NCBI GenBank assembly: GCA_964622455.1
Contig: CAZUQP010000038.1
Span: forward strand, 1-11,206
Direction of reading: 5' to 3'
DNA from: CAZUQP01 sp964622455
GTDB lineage: Bacteria > Pseudomonadota > Gammaproteobacteria > DSM-16500
Length of the DNA stretch: 11,206 nucleotides
Shown: piece by piece, positions 8,097-11,206 of the stretch
Position numbering within the stretch: position 1 is the first letter of the stretch
Layout: the number at the start of each line of letters is the position of its first letter
Made by a program: the position numbers and the translations under genes
The notes under the pieces: generated by a model
Database searches by the model: none
What the model was told of the DNA's origin: nothing
What the model saw: the letters and a program-made list of their open reading frames with translations, nothing else

Positions 8097-10865
8097 ATGG
8101 AAAAAACTTACCACCCAAAAGAAATTGAAGAAACCTGGTATCGTACTTGGGAAAAAAACCAGTATTTTTCTCCGCAAAATAAAGGCGATCCTTATTGCAT
8201 CATGCTGCCGCCGCCGAATGTCACCGGCAGTTTACACATGGGACATGGTTTTGGTTTTACGTTGATGGATGTTTTAATTCGCTATCACCGGATGTGTGGC
8301 GATAATACGCTTTGGCAGCCGGGCGTTGATCATGCGGGTATTTCCACGCAAATGGTGGTTGAGCGTCAACTCATGCTAAAGGGACAATCACGTCATGATG
8401 CAGGGCGTGAAGAATTTGTGAAGCGCGTGTGGGCATGGAAAGAAGAATCAGGCCATACCATCACGAAACAATTACGCCGCTTAGGTGCATCGCTTGATTG
8501 GTCGCGCGAACGTTTCACTTTAGATGAATCACTCTCACGCGCAGTGCGTGAAGTATTTATCCAGCTTTATAACGAAGGATTAATTTATCGCGGATTGCGT
8601 TTAGTCAATTGGGATCCGACACTACTCACGGCAATTTCTGATTTAGAAGTGGTGAATAATGAGGAAGAAGGAAAATTATGGCATATCCGTTATCCATTGA
8701 CTGACAAAAATGGTTATATGACGGTTGCAACCACCCGTCCTGAAACAATGCTGGGTGATGTGGCCATTGCCGTTCATCCTGATGATGAACGTTATCACCA
8801 ATGGATTGGTAAAACAGTTGAACTCCCTTTAACGGGGCGCACCATTCCTATCATTGCTGATGAATATGTTGAAAAAGAATTTGGCAGCGGCTGTGTGAAG
8901 ATCACACCCGCTCATGATTTTAATGATTATGCAGTTTCCGAACGTCATCAATTAACGCCTATTAATATTTTTACGCCCAAAGCTTTTATCAATGAAAATG
9001 CGCCGAAAGCGTATCAAGGACTTGATCGTTTCGAAGCACGCAAAAAAATCATTCATGATTTAGAAGTTTTAGGTTTAATCGAAAAAATTGAAAAACACCG
9101 CTTAAAAATACCGCGCGGTGAAAAAACCGACACTATCATTGAACCTTACCTCACTCAACAATGGTTCATGAAAATGAAACCGCTTGCCGAACCTGCGATA
9201 AAAGTTGTTCGGGAAGGAAAAATACGTTTTACGCCAGACAATTGGACCAAAACCTATTTTCAATGGTTAAACAATGTGGAAGATTGGTGTATTAGCCGGC
9301 AGCTTTGGTGGGGACATCGCATTCCCATTTGGTACGATGAAAAAGGAAATACGTATGTTGGTCATGATGAGGCGGATGTCAGAAAACGTTATCAATTAAA
9401 TTCTTCCATAACACTCACGCAAGAACAAGATGTATTAGACACTTGGTTTTCATCCGCCCTTTGGCCTTTCTCAACGTTAGGATGGCCTGAAAAAACAAAC
9501 GAATTCAACACATTTTATCCGACCAGTGTTTTGGCAACCGGATTTGATATTATCTTTTTCTGGGTCGCACGCATGATTATGCTCGGTTTAAAATTTACGG
9601 GCACTGTTCCATTCAAAGAAGTATTTATTACAGGCCTTATTCGTGATAGCGAAGGCCAGAAAATGTCAAAATCGAAAGGCAATGTGCTTGATCCGCTGGA
9701 TTTAATTGATGGCATTTCACTTGATAAACTAATTACAAAGCGCACGTATGGTTTAATGCAGCCCGCCATGGCAGAAAAAATTGAAAAAAGAACGCGCGCT
9801 GAATATCCAGAAGGTATTGATGCTTATGGTACAGATGCATTACGTTTTACATTTTGTGCTTTAGCATCATATGGCCGTGAAATTCGTTTTGATTTAGGCC
9901 GTTTAGAAGGATATCGCAATTTTTGCAATAAATTATGGAACGCTGCGCGTTATGTTCTCATGAACACAGAAGGAAAAGAAATTGTTCCGGGTGAACTCTC
10001 ACTTCCTGATCATTTTATTTTATCGCGCTTGCAAACGACTATTGAAACGGCTCACGATGCCATCTCAACTTACCGTTTTGATTTATTAGCGCAAGCCATT
10101 TATGAATTCATCTGGAATGAATTTTGCGATTGGTACTTAGAATTATCGAAACCGATTTTAAATTCGCCTGAAAGCACAGAAAAACAATTATCAGGTACCC
10201 GTTATACATTGCTCACCGTACTAGAGCAAATATTACGTTTGTTACACCCGATTATGCCGTTCATCACTGAAGAAATTTGGCAACGCGTTGCACCGCTGCT
10301 TGGCATTCATGGAAAAACGATTATGCTAGCGCCTTATCCAACTATTGATGCGTCATTAAAAAATCCGCCCGTTGAAGCAAACATTGATTGGCTTAAAAAT
10401 ATTATTATCGCTATCCGCACTCTTCGAAGCGAAATGAATATTTCGCCTTCTAAATCATTAGATGTGATATTTAATAAAGGAAGTACGCTTGACCAAAAAC
10501 GTGTTTCGGATTTGAAAGATTTTATTCAGACGCTCGCAAAATTATCAAGCATGCGTTTTCGATCGCTTAATGAAACCCTACCAGAATCAGCCACTGCATT
10601 AGTCGGTGAATTAGAAATATTAATTCCAATGGCGGGTTTAATTGATAAAGCGGAAGAATCCAAACGACTACATCGCGAAATTGCAAAGCTTACAAAAGAA
10701 ATTGAACGTGCAGAAGCAAAGTTACAAAATTCCAATTTTATTGACCGCGCACCGAAAGATGTTGTAACTAAAGAACGTGTGCGTTTAGAAGAATTACAAA
10801 CAACACAAGAAAAATTGAAACAGCAGCTTGAAAAATTGCTGCCTCCAATATATCCCCTCCTTTGA
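8097..10865 (+). CDS. valS: Valyl-tRNA synthetase
   Basis: A class Ia synthetase that charges tRNA(Val) and hydrolyses mischarged threonine. It has 922 residues against 951 in E. coli. The start MEKTYHPKEIEETWY matches the family N-terminus. The ATP-binding HIGH-type motif is HMGH at 47-50, in PPPNVTGSLHMGHGF; the CP1 editing domain holds ATTRPETMLGD (211-221) and TPAHDFNDY (270-278); WCISRQLWWGHRIP lies near 396-410; the second catalytic motif KMSKS is at 522-526. An anticodon-binding helical domain follows (SYGREIRFDLGRLEGYRNFC and FCDWYLELSKP), then the C-terminal coiled-coil arm of about residues 850-915. The final LPPIYPLL is not like the usual ValRS end and is encoded partly by a palindromic repeat that also supplies the TGA. 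The ATG lies three bases after the holC stop without a close Shine-Dalgarno, so coupled translation is likely. Confidence 0.98.
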   Translation: MEKTYHPKEIEETWYRTWEKNQYFSPQNKGDPYCIMLPPPNVTGSLHMGHGFGFTLMDVLIRYHRMCGDNTLWQPGVDHAGISTQMVVERQLMLKGQSRHDAGREEFVKRVWAWKEESGHTITKQLRRLGASLDWSRERFTLDESLSRAVREVFIQLYNEGLIYRGLRLVNWDPTLLTAISDLEVVNNEEEGKLWHIRYPLTDKNGYMTVATTRPETMLGDVAIAVHPDDERYHQWIGKTVELPLTGRTIPIIADEYVEKEFGSGCVKITPAHDFNDYAVSERHQLTPINIFTPKAFINENAPKAYQGLDRFEARKKIIHDLEVLGLIEKIEKHRLKIPRGEKTDTIIEPYLTQQWFMKMKPLAEPAIKVVREGKIRFTPDNWTKTYFQWLNNVEDWCISRQLWWGHRIPIWYDEKGNTYVGHDEADVRKRYQLNSSITLTQEQDVLDTWFSSALWPFSTLGWPEKTNEFNTFYPTSVLATGFDIIFFWVARMIMLGLKFTGTVPFKEVFITGLIRDSEGQKMSKSKGNVLDPLDLIDGISLDKLITKRTYGLMQPAMAEKIEKRTRAEYPEGIDAYGTDALRFTFCALASYGREIRFDLGRLEGYRNFCNKLWNAARYVLMNTEGKEIVPGELSLPDHFILSRLQTTIETAHDAISTYRFDLLAQAIYEFIWNEFCDWYLELSKPILNSPESTEKQLSGTRYTLLTVLEQILRLLHPIMPFITEEIWQRVAPLLGIHGKTIMLAPYPTIDASLKNPPVEANIDWLKNIIIAIRTLRSEMNISPSKSLDVIFNKGSTLDQKRVSDLKDFIQTLAKLSSMRFRSLNETLPESATALVGELEILIPMAGLIDKAEESKRLHREIAKLTKEIERAEAKLQNSNFIDRAPKDVVTKERVRLEELQTTQEKLKQQLEKLLPPIYPLL

Positions 10866-10888
10866 AAAATGAGGGTTAGGGAGGATTT
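10852..10888. repeat. Degenerate REP/MITE-like palindrome over the valS stop codon
   Basis: CCCTCCTTT (10855-10863) and AAATGAGGG (10867-10875) form a 9-position stem with one C-T mismatch and a GAA loop, followed by TTAGGGAGGATTT; GGGAGG (10879-10884) can pair alternatively with CCCTCC (10855-10860). The overall pattern, C-rich arm, TTTGAAAAA loop, G-rich arm, then TTAGGGAGGATTT, resembles dispersed palindromic repeats I have seen in many unrelated bacterial genomes, but one window cannot prove repetition. It covers the last codons and stop of valS. There is no T-run directly after the stem, so it is not a classic intrinsic terminator, although it may weakly act as one. Confidence 0.55.
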
Positions 10889-10958
10889 GTATAAAATTGT
10901 AAAAATCTAAACTTGATCTGACATTGACTGTCGAATTTATTGTAGCAAGTTTTCGTGT
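10889..10958. other. Intergenic stretch with no recognisable feature
   Basis: About 70 AT-rich bases between the valS-end palindrome and the hairpin cluster. I see no gene, promoter pair or strong hairpin here. In particular, no N-terminal transposase coding sequence is recognisable in any plus-strand frame. Confidence 0.5.
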
Positions 10959-11086
10959 TTTCAGAGCCTACGGCCCTGAAACTAATTTAGCCCAGGGTTA
11001 GGCGCGTTTTTTGCGCCGTAACCCTGGGAGTTAATTTCACTCACCACCAAGCGCTGTAAGCGCGCCATGGTGCATTTAGCGTGAGT
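10959..11086. repeat. Cluster of three consecutive imperfect palindromes (REP-like)
   Basis: Three hairpins follow one another. The first, 10959-10981, pairs TTTCAG with CTGAAA and internally GCC with GGC. The second, 10991-11028, pairs CCCAGGGTTAGGCGC with GCGCCGTAACCCTGGG (15 pairs and one bulged G) around a GTTTTTT loop; its flanks GAAACTAA and TTAATTTC extend it imperfectly. The third, 11039-11086, pairs ACTCAC with GTGAGT, CACCA with TGGTG and GCGCT with AGCGC in nested fashion. Their G+C-rich arms stand out from the AT-rich surroundings. The third hairpin runs into the open frame of the transposase fragment, which suggests a composite element linked to a RAYT-type transposase. The second hairpin, with its T-rich loop but no T tail, is not a typical terminator. 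Confidence 0.65.
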
Positions 11087-11206
11087 CAATCGGCTTTAAC
11101 CGCAATAAAAAGCTATATTCAAAATCAACAGATTCATCACCAACAACAAAGCTTTCAAGATGAGTTTAGAAAATTTTTAATTCGGCATGATGTTTCGTAT
11201 TCTGAA
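11066..11206 (+). pseudogene. 3' fragment of an IS200-like / RAYT-type (Y1) transposase
   Basis: The frame encodes HGAFSVSQSALTAIK, then SYIQNQQIHHQQQSFQDEF, then RKFLIRHDVSYSE up to the window edge. This matches the C-terminal end of IS200-like tyrosine (Y1) transposases of the REP-associated group, whose ends commonly read GAFSVSxS, YIxNQxxHH, a phenylalanine-rich FQxEFxxFL and YDERYLWD. A TAA at 11057-11059 closes the frame upstream, and only about 200 bases separate the fragment from valS, filled by hairpins and unrecognised sequence. The roughly 90 residues that should carry the HUH motif and catalytic tyrosine region are therefore missing, and the copy is judged inactive. The last few residues probably lie just past the window. 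An alternative is that the hairpin block inserted into the gene and the N-terminal part was lost. Confidence 0.7.

Noticed and set aside
10991..11028. Strong hairpin as an intrinsic terminator for valS
   Set aside because: The T run is in the loop rather than after the stem, and it lies about 125 bases past the stop within a hairpin cluster, so a repeat element explains it better.
10866..11206. CRISPR array or tRNA gene in the terminal non-coding stretch
   Set aside because: There are no regularly spaced direct repeats and no cloverleaf with a T-loop sequence; the palindromes differ from one another.

Overview
The window is about 11.2 kb of AT-rich, gene-dense bacterial chromosome. It is almost entirely core genes, with one unrecognised gene and one repeat-rich end. 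Protein motifs and gene order point to a gammaproteobacterium: lptF-lptG diverges from pepA-holC-valS, the arrangement known from E. coli and many relatives. The AT-rich composition, a GatCAB amidotransferase next door, and an unrecognised soluble protein wedged between core genes would suit an order such as Legionellales (the Coxiella/Legionella side). That placement is inference, not something the sequence proves.

Layout from the left: the 3' two-thirds of gatA is cut by the window edge and is followed after 1 base by complete gatB (+ strand). gatB converges, with a 9-base gap, on a 490-residue protein of unknown function (- strand). That gene sits downstream of lptG but has its own plausible promoter. 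lptF and lptG (- strand) overlap by an ATGA junction. They diverge from pepA, holC and valS (+ strand), which are packed with gaps of 1 and 3 bases and look like one operon.

The last 340 bases hold no intact gene. A degenerate palindromic repeat runs over the end of valS and supplies its last codons and its stop. After about 70 unremarkable bases come three consecutive hairpins, the last of which runs into the open frame of a 3' fragment of an IS200-like (RAYT-type) transposase that leaves the window.

Functionally, GatA and GatB (with GatC outside the window) make Gln-tRNA and/or Asn-tRNA by transamidation. LptF and LptG are the membrane half of the lipopolysaccharide export ABC transporter. 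PepA is a di-metal aminopeptidase, HolC the chi subunit of the DNA polymerase III clamp loader, and ValS valyl-tRNA synthetase. I see no convincing new multi-gene system. The points most worth following are the unknown 490-residue gene and the repeat/transposase junction after valS.
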